Shown: piece by piece, positions 25,343-34,449 of the stretch
Numbering within the stretch: the stretch's first letter is position 1
How the letters are laid out: the number at the start of each line of letters is the position of its first letter
Source: Hyphomicrobiales bacterium
Lineage (GTDB): Bacteria > Pseudomonadota > Alphaproteobacteria > Rhizobiales > Rhizobiaceae
NCBI GenBank assembly: GCA_900469475.1
Contig: UBXG01000010.1
Location: 111,952-175,951, forward strand
DNA length: 64,000 bases
Direction of reading: 5' to 3'
Program-made: the position numbers and the translations under genes
Notes under the pieces: generated by a model
What the model was told of the DNA's origin: nothing
The model's input: only the letters and a program-made list of their open reading frames with translations
Database searches by the model: none

Positions 25343-27148
25343 ATGTCCCTGACTGCCGCAGCCGAACCGGGCGTCTTGCGCCGATACGCCAGCGATCAGA
25401 TCGTTACTCTCGCCAAACTCGTGATCGAAAATGCATTTCAGCCGATCGTGGAGGCCGGCACGGGCGCCGTTTTCGGCTATGAATCCCTCATGCGCGGCCA
25501 AGAGCGCATCGGTTTCGACAGCCCGGTCGATATTCTCGACGAGGCCGAGCGCAACGGCCAGCTTCTTGGGCTCGAGCAGATGGTCAGCAGCCGCGCGCTT
25601 GCGAAGTTTGCCACTCTCCCCAATATGGTTGCCGCTACGCTTTTCCTCAACCTGGATGTCCGGTTGATCCCGCAGGGCGCCGCCTTGGTCGATGGCCTGC
25701 TGCAGCATATGAGAAAGGCCGGCATCGCCCCTTCCTCTGTTTGCTTCGAATTCTCGGAACGTTTCGACAATACCCTCGTGCCGGAGTTTTCGACGCTGGT
25801 TGCCAAGATGCGCGATGCCGGTTTCAAGCTCGCCATCGACGACTTCGGCGTCGGCCACGGCGAAATGAAACTGCTGTCCGATTATCCGGTCGACTATCTG
25901 AAGATCGACCGGCATTTCATCGTCGATATCGATCGCAGCGCCCGCAAGCGCCATATCCTTCGAAATCTCGTCAACATCGCCCATGTCCTCGGTACGCGCG
26001 TCATCGCCGAAGGCATAGAGACCGAGGCGGAATTCCTGACCTGCCGCGAATTCGGCGTCGATCTCGTCCAGGGCTGGTTCATTGCCCGCCCGACCGTACT
26101 GGTCAACGAGTTGAAGCCGAGCTTTCCGCATTTGCAGGATCTCGGCAAGACGGCGCGCAACAGCCAGTCGCTCGATGAAATCCTTATCCGCAAGCAGATT
26201 GAAGTGCTGCCGACCATCCGCGAGAGCGACAGCATCGACAGCGTCTTCGAGCTCTTTCGCCGCAATCCGCGCCGAGCTTATTTCCCGGTCGTGAATGCCA
26301 ATGACGAGCCGCGCGGGATCATCCACGAATACCAGCTGAAGGAATATATCTATCAGCCCTTCGGCCGCGACCTTTTGAAGAACAAGGTTTATAACCGGTC
26401 GATCTCGCATTTCGTTGAAATGGCGCCGATCGTCGGCCTTGATTCCGATGCCGACACGCTGATGACGATCTTCGCCAATATGGAAAGCAGCGATTGCCTG
26501 ATCGTCACCGAAGGCACGCATTATGCGGGCATCGTCTCCGCTGCCTCTCTCATCAAGGTCATCAACGAAAAGCAGCTGAAGATTGCCCAGGACCAGAACC
26601 CCTTGACCGGCCTTCCCGGCAACAGGGCGATCCATGATTTCATGCAGAGCGCCGGCCGCGATGGTGATGAAGTCAGGCATTTCTGCTATTGCGACTTCGA
26701 TAATTTCAAGCCGTTCAACGATGCCTATGGTTTCCATCTCGGCGACCATGCCATTTCGCTATTTGCCGCATTGATGCGCCGCTATTTCTTTGCCGAGCGC
26801 CATTTCCTTGGTCATGTCGGCGGCGACGATTTCTTCATCGGTGTCACCGGCTGGAGCATGCAGGAGCTGCGCGAAGTTCTGGACCGGCTGCTTGCCGATT
26901 TCCATGCTGACGTGCTCGATCTTTACTCGGCCGAAGATCGTGCCGCAGGCCGCATTCGCGGCCACGACCGCGCCGGCGCCGAGGCCGAGTTCCCGCTGAT
27001 GCGCTGCTCGATCGGTATCCTGCAGCTGGCGGAGGGACTGGTGATCGACAATATCAATCGCGTCAGCACCTCCATCGCCGGCATCAAGACCAAGGCGAAG
27101 GAAAGCACTGCCGGCGTCGCATTCCTCGGTCTGGCCGAGACGAATTGA
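25343..27148 (+). CDS. EAL-CBS-GGDEF cyclic-di-GMP signalling protein
   Basis: A 601-residue cytoplasmic protein. The EAL phosphodiesterase domain is at about residues 30-270, with E-S-L in place of E-A-L, D-D-F-G-V-G-H and a conserved I-D-R-H-F. A CBS pair follows at about 285-420, then a GGDEF domain at about 435-595 whose motif reads G-G-D-D-F. The EAL catalytic acidic residues appear mostly kept; the GGDEF variant may be weak. ATG 25343 is six bases from GGAG; a GTG at 25331 and ATG at 25337 are also in frame. It could switch between making and breaking c-di-GMP under nucleotide control through the CBS domains. Confidence 0.88.
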   Translation: MSLTAAAEPGVLRRYASDQIVTLAKLVIENAFQPIVEAGTGAVFGYESLMRGQERIGFDSPVDILDEAERNGQLLGLEQMVSSRALAKFATLPNMVAATLFLNLDVRLIPQGAALVDGLLQHMRKAGIAPSSVCFEFSERFDNTLVPEFSTLVAKMRDAGFKLAIDDFGVGHGEMKLLSDYPVDYLKIDRHFIVDIDRSARKRHILRNLVNIAHVLGTRVIAEGIETEAEFLTCREFGVDLVQGWFIARPTVLVNELKPSFPHLQDLGKTARNSQSLDEILIRKQIEVLPTIRESDSIDSVFELFRRNPRRAYFPVVNANDEPRGIIHEYQLKEYIYQPFGRDLLKNKVYNRSISHFVEMAPIVGLDSDADTLMTIFANMESSDCLIVTEGTHYAGIVSAASLIKVINEKQLKIAQDQNPLTGLPGNRAIHDFMQSAGRDGDEVRHFCYCDFDNFKPFNDAYGFHLGDHAISLFAALMRRYFFAERHFLGHVGGDDFFIGVTGWSMQELREVLDRLLADFHADVLDLYSAEDRAAGRIRGHDRAGAEAEFPLMRCSIGILQLAEGLVIDNINRVSTSIAGIKTKAKESTAGVAFLGLAETN

Positions 27149-27227
27149 CGCCTTTCCGCCGTGCCATCTTTTCAAGCGCGCTGCGCTAAACTATCTCCAC
27201 TGCTTTGCTGGGAGAGGAGATTGCGCC

Positions 27228-28226
27228 ATGCCCTTGCCGTCTGAAATGCGTTTCGTGGATTTGCCATCCTTTGGCGGACCTGAAGTCATGACCATCGCCC
27301 GAAAGCCCCTTCCGGTGTTGAAGCCAGGCGAGATCCTGGTCCGCGTCGAGGCTGCCGGCGTCAACCGGCCGGATGTGGCGCAACGGCAGGGGATCTATCC
27401 GCCGCCGAAGGAAGCAAGCCCGATCCTGGGTCTCGAAATATCCGGCGAGGTCGTCGATGTCGCGCCTGGCGTGACCGAATTTGCCATCGGCAACAAGGTC
27501 TGCGGCCTAGCCAATGGCGGCGGCTATGCCGAATATTGCGTGCTTCCCGCCGGCCAGGCGCTGCGCTTCCCGAACGGTTATGACGCCGTCCGCGCGGCCG
27601 CCGTCCCCGAGACCTTGTTCACCGTATGGGCCAATCTCTTCCAGATGGCGGGGCTGACCGAAGGCGAAAGCGTATTGATCCACGGCGGCTCCAGCGGCAT
27701 CGGCACGACGGCGATCCAGCTTGCCCACGCTTTCGGTGCGACGGTCTATGCGACCGCCGGGTCGAAGGAAAAATGCGAGGCCTGCGAGAAGCTCGGCGCC
27801 AAGCGGGCGATCAATTATAAAGAGGAAGATTTCGCCGAGGTCATCAAGGCCGAGACGGAACATGGCGTCGATATCATTCTCGACATGATCGGCGCCGCCT
27901 ATCTGGAGAAGAACCTCGCCTCGCTTGCCCGTGACGGCTGCCTTTCCATCATTGCCTTCCTTGGCGGCGCGGTGGCGGAGAAGGCCAACCTTGCGCCGAT
28001 CATGGTCAAGCGCCTGACGGTGACCGGATCGACTATGCGTCCACGCACGGCTGAGGAAAAGCGAGCCATTCGCGACGACCTTCTTTCCCAGGTCTGGCCG
28101 CTGCTCGACCAGGGCACCGTCGCCCCGGTCATTTATCGGACCTTCTCTTTCGACGATGTGGTCGAGGCGCATCGGTTGATGGAGACCAGCGACCACATCG
28201 GCAAGATCATGCTGAAGCTGGCTTGA
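27228..28226 (+). CDS. NAD(P)H-quinone oxidoreductase, PIG3/QOR family
   Basis: A 332-residue medium-chain dehydrogenase/reductase without structural zinc cysteines. [16 protein letters not shown], the cofactor motif [12 protein letters not shown] and the M-R-P-R-T segment are typical of the TP53I3 (PIG3) group. ATG 27228 follows GGAGAGGAG. It is convergent with the MFS gene and their coding ends overlap by 20 bases. Reduction of quinones or of reactive carbonyls is likely. Confidence 0.92.
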   Translation: MPLPSEMRFVDLPSFGGPEVMTIARKPLPVLKPGEILVRVEAAGVNRPDVAQRQGIYPPPKEASPILGLEISGEVVDVAPGVTEFAIGNKVCGLANGGGYAEYCVLPAGQALRFPNGYDAVRAAAVPETLFTVWANLFQMAGLTEGESVLIHGGSSGIGTTAIQLAHAFGATVYATAGSKEKCEACEKLGAKRAINYKEEDFAEVIKAETEHGVDIILDMIGAAYLEKNLASLARDGCLSIIAFLGGAVAEKANLAPIMVKRLTVTGSTMRPRTAEEKRAIRDDLLSQVWPLLDQGTVAPVIYRTFSFDDVVEAHRLMETSDHIGKIMLKLA

Positions 28227-29631
28227 TCGTCAGCGACAGGGCGACGGCGATGAGGCCGGGTATCGCCATCAGCGCATAGAGCCATATTGCTGCAGAGAGG
28301 CCGCCGCTGATACCACCAGGATATGTCAGGCCCGCTCCATTGACGATGACGCCTGCGAGCGCTGCACCGAATGCGCCGCCTAGCGACTGCGTCATAGAGA
28401 TCGCCGCCGAAGCCTTGTCCTGTTCGGTCCTGCGGGCGATGCCGATGATCCTGGTCACAAGATGCGCCCAGCCGAGACCGACGCCGAATCCCATCAGGAA
28501 CATCGTGATGACGGCGGGCGCAAACCTGGCGACGGTATCAAAGGGCGTGTTCGTTGCCAGGAAGGGGATCAGTGATGCGGTCGCGGTCGTTTCCAAAATG
28601 CAGCCGCTGATGATGGCAATGGCGGCCTGCCTGCCGGAAAAAGAGGCGCTGAAGAAGGCCGCTATGGTCCAACCCAATGCGACGAGCGCAACGAGATAAC
28701 CGGAGACGAGCGGCGTGACGCCATGCAGGGTTTGCAGGAAGTAGGGGATATAGATGTCGCTCGTCAACACGAGCATCATCGTGAATATCGTCAGATAGAG
28801 CCGCGCGATGGGGTTGCTGAGCATGACGGCGCCATAGGGCAGAAGGCGCACTTCGCTCTTGCGCTCTATCAGCACCATCGTTGCGACGAGTACGATCGAA
28901 GCTGCGATCAGCATCGTCTTGTAGGATCCATGTTCGATCGTCCCGGCAATGCTGACGAATAGAACTGCGGCAAGCAAAAGTATGATCTGGATGAGCGGCG
29001 TTCTGGTGTCGATCCGATCGTCCGCGACATTGGGCAGCAGCCAGCGCCCCGAGAGCGCCATGAGAACAGCCACCGGCACGAGGATGAGAAAGGCCTCCCG
29101 CCAGGCGCTCCCTGCGGCGAAGAGGCCGCCGAGCGTCGGCCCGAGTACGGTCGCTACACCCCAGATGGCAGCGTAGAGCGTGGAGGCCCTGCGCCACAGA
29201 GGTTCGGGATAGATAAAACGAATGAAGGCGTAGGCGAGGCCGGACAGCATGCCTGAGCCGTACCCCTGAACGGCGCGACCGATCAGCAGCACGGGCATGG
29301 TCGGCGCGATGGCGCAAGCGAGGCTGCCGACGCCGAAGATGAGCGCCGCGGCAACATAGATGGCACGCAAGCCTATTCCCTTCGGCCGGGTCGCAACAGT
29401 GATCGAGCCGAGCACGCCTGCGGCGACGAAAAGCGTCGTCATCCAGGAGAACAATTCGAGGCCGCCGATGTCGCGGACGATCGAGGGGGCAATCGTGGCG
29501 GTGACGTAGGATTCGACGGCATAAAGCGTGACCCCTCCGCCAAGCATCAGAGTCGCAGGCAGAAGTCTTGGTGAGAACAGCGTGAAGATGGAGGCTGATT
29601 TGAGGGGAGCGGTGTTTTCGATGCTGGACAT
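28207..29631 (-). CDS. MFS transporter, DHA2-like
   Basis: A 474-residue membrane protein with about 14 predicted segments. [13 protein letters not shown] and the motif-C region G-P-T-L-G-G-L-F-A are typical of drug:H+ antiporters. Transcribed divergently from a SufR-like regulator, with a near-perfect 9-bp-arm palindrome between the two genes, so repression by that regulator is likely. The substrate is unknown. Its 3' end overlaps the convergent quinone oxidoreductase gene by 20 bases. Confidence 0.88.
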   Translation of the reverse strand: MSSIENTAPLKSASIFTLFSPRLLPATLMLGGGVTLYAVESYVTATIAPSIVRDIGGLELFSWMTTLFVAAGVLGSITVATRPKGIGLRAIYVAAALIFGVGSLACAIAPTMPVLLIGRAVQGYGSGMLSGLAYAFIRFIYPEPLWRRASTLYAAIWGVATVLGPTLGGLFAAGSAWREAFLILVPVAVLMALSGRWLLPNVADDRIDTRTPLIQIILLLAAVLFVSIAGTIEHGSYKTMLIAASIVLVATMVLIERKSEVRLLPYGAVMLSNPIARLYLTIFTMMLVLTSDIYIPYFLQTLHGVTPLVSGYLVALVALGWTIAAFFSASFSGRQAAIAIISGCILETTATASLIPFLATNTPFDTVARFAPAVITMFLMGFGVGLGWAHLVTRIIGIARRTEQDKASAAISMTQSLGGAFGAALAGVIVNGAGLTYPGGISGGLSAAIWLYALMAIPGLIAVALSLTIKPASA

Positions 29632-29666
29632 CGGGCGATCCTCGGTATTTTCCCTAGCGGTTGATT

Positions 29667-29692
29667 ATTTTCCAAGTTATAATTTGGAAAAT
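29667..29692. promoter_or_regulatory. Palindromic operator between MFS and SufR-like genes
   Basis: ATTTTCCAA and TTGGAAAAT form perfect nine-base arms with an eight-base spacer. A further half site CTTGGAAAA lies at 29724-29732, overlapping the regulator's start codon. This layout suits control of both divergent genes by the regulator. Confidence 0.75.
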
Positions 29693-29731
29693 TACATCCT
29701 TGCCGGATTAAAACAAGAGAAAACTTGGAAA

Positions 29732-30358
29732 ATGCGCCAGTCACCCGCAAATCGAATTCTGATCCTGTTGAAAACCGACGGGCCGCAACTGGCTGCCGCC
29801 GTCGGTGATGTGCTCGGCATATCGTCGGAGGCGGCACGCCAGCAGCTGACGAAGATGGCTGAGGAGGGGTTGGTCGAGCCGGTGGCGGAGGCTGCCGCCG
29901 GCAGAGGCAGGCCGCGCCAGTTCTGGCATCTGACGGCGGCCGGCAACAGGCAATTTCCCGATGGCCATGCCGATCTGACCGCCACCCTGCTTGCGACCAT
30001 GGTCAGCCAATTGGGGCAGGGTGCCGTCGATACGGTCATCTCGGCACGTGAAACAGAGACGCTTCGGCGCTATCGAAGCGAAATCGACCTTTCGGCCGAT
30101 CTGTCGTCGCGCGTCGCAAGCCTCGCCGCCATCCGCACGCAGGAAGGCTATATGGCCGATCACTGGCAGGATAAGGATGGCTCGCTGGTGCTGGTGGAGA
30201 ACCATTGCCCCATTTGTGCTGCCGCATCTGCCTGCGCCGGCTTCTGCCGATCGGAGCTGGAGACTTTCCGCATGGTGCTTGGTGCTGATGTCGAACGGGA
30301 GGAGCATATCCTGCTCGGCGCCCGGCGTTGCGCCTACAGGATCCGCGACGCAGCCTGA
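29732..30358 (+). CDS. Winged-helix regulator with C-terminal cysteine cluster (SufR-like)
   Basis: A 208-residue regulator of the COG2345 type. The N-terminal HTH is I-L-I-L-L-K-T-D-G-P-Q, then G-I-S-S-E-A-A-R-Q-Q-L-T-K-M, and a wing with G-R-G-R-P-R-Q-F-W. The C-terminus has N-H-C-P-I-C-A-A-A-S-A-C-A-G-F-C, a cysteine set like that binding Fe-S in cyanobacterial SufR. ATG 29732 is chosen as the family start. It is divergent from an MFS gene with palindromes between. A redox or metal signal controlling an efflux pump is plausible, but inferred. Confidence 0.8.
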   Translation: MRQSPANRILILLKTDGPQLAAAVGDVLGISSEAARQQLTKMAEEGLVEPVAEAAAGRGRPRQFWHLTAAGNRQFPDGHADLTATLLATMVSQLGQGAVDTVISARETETLRRYRSEIDLSADLSSRVASLAAIRTQEGYMADHWQDKDGSLVLVENHCPICAAASACAGFCRSELETFRMVLGADVEREEHILLGARRCAYRIRDAA

Positions 30359-30458
30359 GAGATCGTTTTTTGATGCTCCCCGCCGGCATCGGCGATTGGC
30401 AATCTCGGGGGCAGCGGCTATCACAGGCCGTCTAGCAAATCAGAGGCTGCATTCCGTC

Positions 30459-31466
30459 ATGTCCAATCCCGTCTGCGTCGAAGTCACCCGTGGCAATCTG
30501 GTTGAGAGCCGCCATCGCGGTTCCGTCGTTGTGGTCGATGGCGATGGGAAGCTGGTTTTCTCGCTCGGCGATATCGAAAGCGGCGTCTTTCCACGCTCGG
30601 CCTGCAAGGCGATGCAGGCCCTGCCGTTGGTCGAAAGCGGTGCCGCGGATGCCTATGGTTTCGGTCATAAGGAATTGGCGCTCGCCTGCTCATCCCACAA
30701 TGGCGAGGATGAGCATGTGGCGCTCGCCGCCTCCATGCTGGCGCGCGCCGGCCGCGATGTCGGCACGCTCGAATGCGGCGCACATTGGTCTTTCGATCAG
30801 AAGACATTGATTCATCAGGTCCGCGCCATCGACAAGCCGACGGCGCTGCACAACAATTGTTCCGGCAAGCATGCCGGCTTCGTCTGCGCCTGCTGCCATC
30901 AGGACATCGATCCCAAGGGCTATGTCGGTTATGACCACCCGCTGCAGCAGCAGATCCGCGAGACGATGCAGAGCCTGACCGGCGCTGTTCTGGCGCACGA
31001 CAATTGCGGCACGGACGGCTGCTCGATCCCGACCTATGCTGTGCCGCTCAAGGGGCTGGCGCATGGTTTTGCCAGGATGGCGACCGGCGCCGGTCTGGAG
31101 CCGCTGCGCGCCAAGGCATCACGCCGGCTGTTCGAGGCCTGCATGGCCGAGCCCTTCTACGTCGCCGGCACCGACCGCGCCTGCACCAAGCTGATGCAGA
31201 TCGCTCCCGGCCGCATCTTCGCCAAGACCGGCGCCGAGGGCGTGTTTTGCGCCGCCATCCCCGAGCAGGGTATTGCCATCGCGATCAAATGCGACGACGG
31301 CACCACTCGCGCGGCGGAAGTCATGGTGGCCGCAACATTGGCCCGCTTCTTCGAGAAGGACGGCCCTGTCCATGCCGGCCTGATGGCGATGGCCGACCGA
31401 TCCTTCAAAAACTGGAACGGCATCCAGGTCGGCGATATCAGGTCGGCAGCGGCGTTGGGGGCATAG
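30459..31466 (+). CDS. L-asparaginase, Rhizobium etli ReAV class
   Basis: A 335-residue asparaginase II family protein (the rhizobial class 3), unrelated to E. coli-type enzymes. Residues expected from ReAV (S48, K51, S80, C135, K138, C189, from memory) appear here one position lower: S47-x-x-K50, S79, C134, K137 in N-N-C-S-G-K-H-A-G-F, and C188. This constant offset is strong evidence. In ReAV two cysteines and the lysine bind zinc. It hydrolyses asparagine to aspartate and ammonia. ATG 30459 is the family start; the frame is open far upstream. Confidence 0.93.
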   Translation: MSNPVCVEVTRGNLVESRHRGSVVVVDGDGKLVFSLGDIESGVFPRSACKAMQALPLVESGAADAYGFGHKELALACSSHNGEDEHVALAASMLARAGRDVGTLECGAHWSFDQKTLIHQVRAIDKPTALHNNCSGKHAGFVCACCHQDIDPKGYVGYDHPLQQQIRETMQSLTGAVLAHDNCGTDGCSIPTYAVPLKGLAHGFARMATGAGLEPLRAKASRRLFEACMAEPFYVAGTDRACTKLMQIAPGRIFAKTGAEGVFCAAIPEQGIAIAIKCDDGTTRAAEVMVAATLARFFEKDGPVHAGLMAMADRSFKNWNGIQVGDIRSAAALGA

Positions 31467-31479
31467 CTTACTCCTCGCC

Positions 31480-31968
31480 TCAGCCGCTCGTTTTACGAGC
31501 CGGTACATGGTGCCGGACGACCTTGTATTCCTGCCAGATAAGAACCATCACCACGAGGTCGAAGATGGTGAGGATGATGAGCCCGATGCCATGCGTGTCG
31601 GTGAAGCGGTAAAGCTGGTAGGCGATGAAAAGCCCCAAGGCGGCAAGCGATGCCGGATAGGCCCACATCTTGCCCCGGAGCAGGCCGATGACCAGCAGCA
31701 CCTTAACCAGCCCATGGCTCAAGAGGTAATAGGCATAGAAATTCTTCGTACCGACCGAGAAATCCTGCGCCCACATGAGCAGGTGCGTCGCGATGAAATC
31801 ATGCGAGTCGTTGAGCAGCTCGGGCTGCGTGATCCGGTTCGCCAGCCGAAGGATCGACTCGGTGCTGACAAGCGCCAGCACTATGCCGCCAAGACATTCG
31901 ATCAAGGCATGCGCACCCTTCAACAGGACGCTGATTTCAAAAAGCTGGTGAATGCGGCGTTCGTTCAT
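31480..31968 (-). CDS. DUF2127 family membrane protein
   Basis: A 162-residue protein with four predicted membrane segments. L-F-E-I-S-V-L-L-K-G-A-H-A-L-I-E-C-L-G-G, F-Y-A-Y-Y-L-L-S-H-G-L-V-K and the end of segment 4 match DUF2127 as I remember it. ATG 31968 begins M-N-E-R-R-I-H-Q-L-F, the usual start. It is convergent with the asparaginase gene, 13 bases apart. The function is unknown. Confidence 0.82.
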   Translation of the reverse strand: MNERRIHQLFEISVLLKGAHALIECLGGIVLALVSTESILRLANRITQPELLNDSHDFIATHLLMWAQDFSVGTKNFYAYYLLSHGLVKVLLVIGLLRGKMWAYPASLAALGLFIAYQLYRFTDTHGIGLIILTIFDLVVMVLIWQEYKVVRHHVPARKTSG

Positions 31969-32047
31969 GGGTGATCGTAACCTGTGGCGCATATGGAGGT
32001 AGGCCCGATCGGCGATGGCGGCAAGGTGGACAGATGTAGCGTTGGCC

Positions 32048-32803
32048 TCAGGCCAGGAAGATCGGCAGCTCGGCATGCCGGTAGGGGGCCAGGCTTTCCT
32101 CCGGAACATCCGATGATACGATCAGACCGGAAACGCCGTGCAAGGGCAGGATTTGGCATGGCGAGGCGGCGTCGAGCTTCTCGGTCGTCGATAATACGTA
32201 GGTTTCCGCCGAGCATTGCGCGATATGCCGCTTGATGGCCGCTTCCTCGAAATCGCCGGTCGAAAAGCCGCGGGCGGGATGGATGGCGGTGACGCCCAGA
32301 AAGAAAATGTCGGCCCTTATCGATGCGACGGCCGCCATGGCGACGGCACCCGTCGCGACCATCGAATGCTTGTAGAGCTTGCCGCCGATCAGGATCACTT
32401 CGGCCAGTCGATGATGCTCCAGCTCGCCTGCGATCGTCGGGCTGTGGGTGACGATGGTGACGGGGAGATCCTTCGGGAGCTGGCGGGCGATCTCGGCATT
32501 GGTGGTGCCGCCATCGAGAAACACGGTCTGGCCCGGCTGGATCATGGTGACCGCATGCGCACCGAGCCGGCGCTTCTCATCGGATGAGACCGTCTGCCGC
32601 GCGGTAAAATCGGGCAGCTCCGGTGACAGCGGCAGTGCGCCGCCATGCACCCGCTTCAGCAATTTTTCCGTCGCCATTTCCCGCAGATCCCTACGGATCG
32701 TATCTTCGGATAGCCCGAGATCATCGGCCAATGCCTTGGCGATTACCTGGCCGTCGTGGCGCAATCTGTCGAGGATGAGTGTTTTCCGTTGGCTGGTCAG
32801 CAT
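32048..32803 (-). CDS. DeoR-family transcriptional regulator
   Basis: A 251-residue DeoR regulator. N-terminal HTH: M-L-T-S-Q-R-K-T-L-I-L-D-R-L, then L-S-E-D-T-I-R-R-D-L-R-E-M, and the sugar-phosphate-sensing domain with D-G-G-T-T-N-A-E-I-A-R and G-G-K-L-Y-K-H-S. ATG 32803 has AGGGA six bases upstream; ATG 32824 is in frame. It is divergent from a small DUF4406-type gene, with two copies of a 14-base site between. The effector is probably a phosphorylated sugar or nucleoside. Confidence 0.9.
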   Translation of the reverse strand: MLTSQRKTLILDRLRHDGQVIAKALADDLGLSEDTIRRDLREMATEKLLKRVHGGALPLSPELPDFTARQTVSSDEKRRLGAHAVTMIQPGQTVFLDGGTTNAEIARQLPKDLPVTIVTHSPTIAGELEHHRLAEVILIGGKLYKHSMVATGAVAMAAVASIRADIFFLGVTAIHPARGFSTGDFEEAAIKRHIAQCSAETYVLSTTEKLDAASPCQILPLHGVSGLIVSSDVPEESLAPYRHAELPIFLA

Positions 32804-32823
32804 GCCGATCCCTGCACGATACA

Positions 32824-32887
32824 TCACGAATAATCGTGAATTTATCAGAATCGATTCGACATTCAAGAAAATATACGCATATTCGTG
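32824..32887. promoter_or_regulatory. Two copies of a candidate DeoR operator
   Basis: TCACGA-ATAA-TCGTGA (32824-32839) is a perfect six-base-arm inverted repeat. TACGCATATTCGTG (32874-32887) matches its core at 11 of 14 positions. Their centres are 49 bases apart, and they lie between the DeoR gene and the DUF4406-type gene. Confidence 0.6.
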
Positions 32888-32929
32888 CAAATTCCTGCAG
32901 CAAGCAGGAGCTAAAAACGGAGACAAGAC

Positions 32930-33286
32930 ATGTTGATCCTGATCGCGGGGCCTTATCGCTCCGGCACTGGTGATGATCCGAAAAGGATGGCTGAAAACCT
33001 CAAACGCCTTGAGGAGCCGTCCTACGCACTGTTCAAGGCCGGGCATCTGCCGATGATCGGCGAATGGGTTGCCCTGCCGGTCTGGCACGCCGCCGGCGGC
33101 AAGAGCATCGGCGACGATCTCTATGAGGAGATTTTCCACCCAACGGCCGGCCGCCTGTTGCAGCTTTGCGAGGGCGTTTTGAGATTGCCCGGTGATTCCA
33201 AGGGCGCCGACAATGATGTCCGTATTGCCCGCGAGCGCGGCATTCCCGTCTGGTACAGGCTGGAAGACGTGCCCGGCTGCGCCTGA
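32930..33286 (+). CDS. DUF4406 / nucleoside deoxyribosyltransferase-like protein
   Basis: A 118-residue protein opening M-L-I-L-I-A-G-P-Y-R-S-G-T, the glycine-tyrosine start of the nucleoside 2-deoxyribosyltransferase/DUF4406 fold. Later H-L-P-M-I-G-E-W-V-A-L-P and G-A-D-N-D-V-R-I-A-R-E-R-G-I-P-V-W fit the family, in which a helix of the R-x-x-A-x-x-x-G-I-P-V-W form closes the chain. ATG follows GGAG. It is divergent from a DeoR regulator. Action on nucleosides or sugars is an inference; a catalytic Glu may be in G-E-W. Confidence 0.72.
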   Translation: MLILIAGPYRSGTGDDPKRMAENLKRLEEPSYALFKAGHLPMIGEWVALPVWHAAGGKSIGDDLYEEIFHPTAGRLLQLCEGVLRLPGDSKGADNDVRIARERGIPVWYRLEDVPGCA

Positions 33287-33294
33287 GATCGACC

Positions 33295-33329
33295 GCCCAT
33301 TCCCATTGAGCCAGCCAATGGGGATGGGC
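33295..33329 (+). terminator. Strong hairpin after the DUF4406-type gene
   Basis: GCCCAT and CCCATTG pair with CAATGGG and ATGGGC around AGCCAGC, with one T-G wobble between the two blocks: 14 pairs. It lies nine bases after the stop. No U-tract follows, so termination is probable but unproven. Confidence 0.5.
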
Positions 33330-33439
33330 ATACCGGCCCGACCGATCAAAACCTTTTGTAGCGCCTATCAGCGTCAGCCACTTCCGTATCGGCCGGGTTC
33401 GCTCTAGCTTCCTCACGGACTTCAATCGAGGAACGGAAC

Positions 33440-34060
33440 ATGCTGACATTCTATTTCGCGCCCGGAAGCTGCGCGCTCGCCAGTCTCATCGCTCTGGAAG
33501 AATCTGGTCTCGCCTACGAGCGCCGTCGCCTCAACCTCGCCAATGGCGATCAGCGTCAGCCGGATTATTTGGCCATCAATCCCAAAGGTCGCGTTCCGGC
33601 CCTGGTGACCGATCGCGGCGTCCTCACCGAGAATATCGCGATTATGGCCTACATCGCCCAGATCGTGCCGGCCGCGAAGCTGGCACCGCTCGACGACCCC
33701 TTCGAATTCGCGCAGATGCAATCCTTCAACAGCTACATCGTCTCCACCGTTCATGTGAACCATTCGCACAAGGGGCGCGGCTACCGCTGGACCGACGATG
33801 CGGCAGCCATCGAGACGATGAAGGCCAAGGTGCCGCAGACCATGGCCGAAAGCTTCGCGCTGATCGAAGACAAGATGCTGAAGGGTCCCTGGGTAATGGG
33901 AGAGCAATATACCGTCGCGGACGGCTATCTCTTTACCATGGAGAAGTGGCTGCCGGGAGACGGTGTCGATATCAAACAGTTCCCCAAGGTCAACGCGCAT
34001 TATCACCGCATGCTTGAGCGCCCGGCCGTTCAGAAGGCGCTTGCCATCGAACAGGGCTGA
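33440..34060 (+). CDS. Glutathione S-transferase family protein
   Basis: A 206-residue GST with a bacterial beta-class-like start M-L-T-F-Y-F-A-P-G-S-C-A-L-A-S-L, where the Cys at residue 11 may be catalytic. The cis-proline motif is G-R-V-P-A-L-V and the E-N-I-A-I-M-A-Y-I segment binds glutathione. The C-terminal helical domain has M-G-E-Q-Y-T-V-A-D-G-Y-L. It stands alone and is convergent with the YjbR-type gene, with 4 bases between. The substrate is unknown. Confidence 0.9.
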   Translation: MLTFYFAPGSCALASLIALEESGLAYERRRLNLANGDQRQPDYLAINPKGRVPALVTDRGVLTENIAIMAYIAQIVPAAKLAPLDDPFEFAQMQSFNSYIVSTVHVNHSHKGRGYRWTDDAAAIETMKAKVPQTMAESFALIEDKMLKGPWVMGEQYTVADGYLFTMEKWLPGDGVDIKQFPKVNAHYHRMLERPAVQKALAIEQG

Positions 34061-34064
34061 TCGA

Positions 34065-34421
34065 TCAGCCGAACATTGCCAGAAGTTTTTTCGGGGCGCG
34101 GTATCGCCACGCCTCGATCAAGCGTAGCTCCAGTTCCTCGTCGCCGATTGCTTTGATCCGCAGCGGCAGGGAGGGCCAGCCGATATAGTGATCCGTCTGG
34201 TAGTAGATCTCCGGCGCCATTTCCATCAGCTGCTCCTTCCGGTCGATCGGCAGCGACAGCACGATGGTCTCGTTGTTCTTGACGGTCACGAACGCCTTGC
34301 CACCAACTTTGAAGGCCGGCAGGCCGTAATGAAGGCCAGGTTCGACCTCAGGCAGCCGGGCTTGCGCCACCAGCCGTTGCAATCGTTCCGCTATGGCGTC
34401 CATGCCTACATTTAACGTCAT
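34065..34421 (-). CDS. MmcQ/YjbR family protein
   Basis: A 118-residue protein of the MmcQ/YjbR (CyaY-like fold) family. P-G-L-H-Y-G-L-P-A-F-K-V-G-G-K-A-F-V-T-V, then a middle loop and the Y-I-G-W-P-S-L-P segment near the end are typical. A second in-frame ATG (M-D-A-I-A-E-R) six codons later is possible. YjbR proteins have been suggested to bind DNA, but the role is not settled. Confidence 0.8.
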   Translation of the reverse strand: MTLNVGMDAIAERLQRLVAQARLPEVEPGLHYGLPAFKVGGKAFVTVKNNETIVLSLPIDRKEQLMEMAPEIYYQTDHYIGWPSLPLRIKAIGDEELELRLIEAWRYRAPKKLLAMFG

Positions 34422-34449
34422 GCGCGTTTGAGTGCGATGATTAACTCTC

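Noticed and set aside
25313..26749. Minus-strand open frame of 478 codons opposite the EAL-CBS-GGDEF gene
   Set aside because: The plus strand carries clear catalytic motifs; the other strand is a shadow.
31489..31503. Hairpin GCTCGT-TTT-ACGAGC at the 3' end of the DUF2127 gene, possible terminator for asparaginase
   Set aside because: It lies inside the coding end of the neighbouring gene, is short, and has no U-tract on the plus strand.
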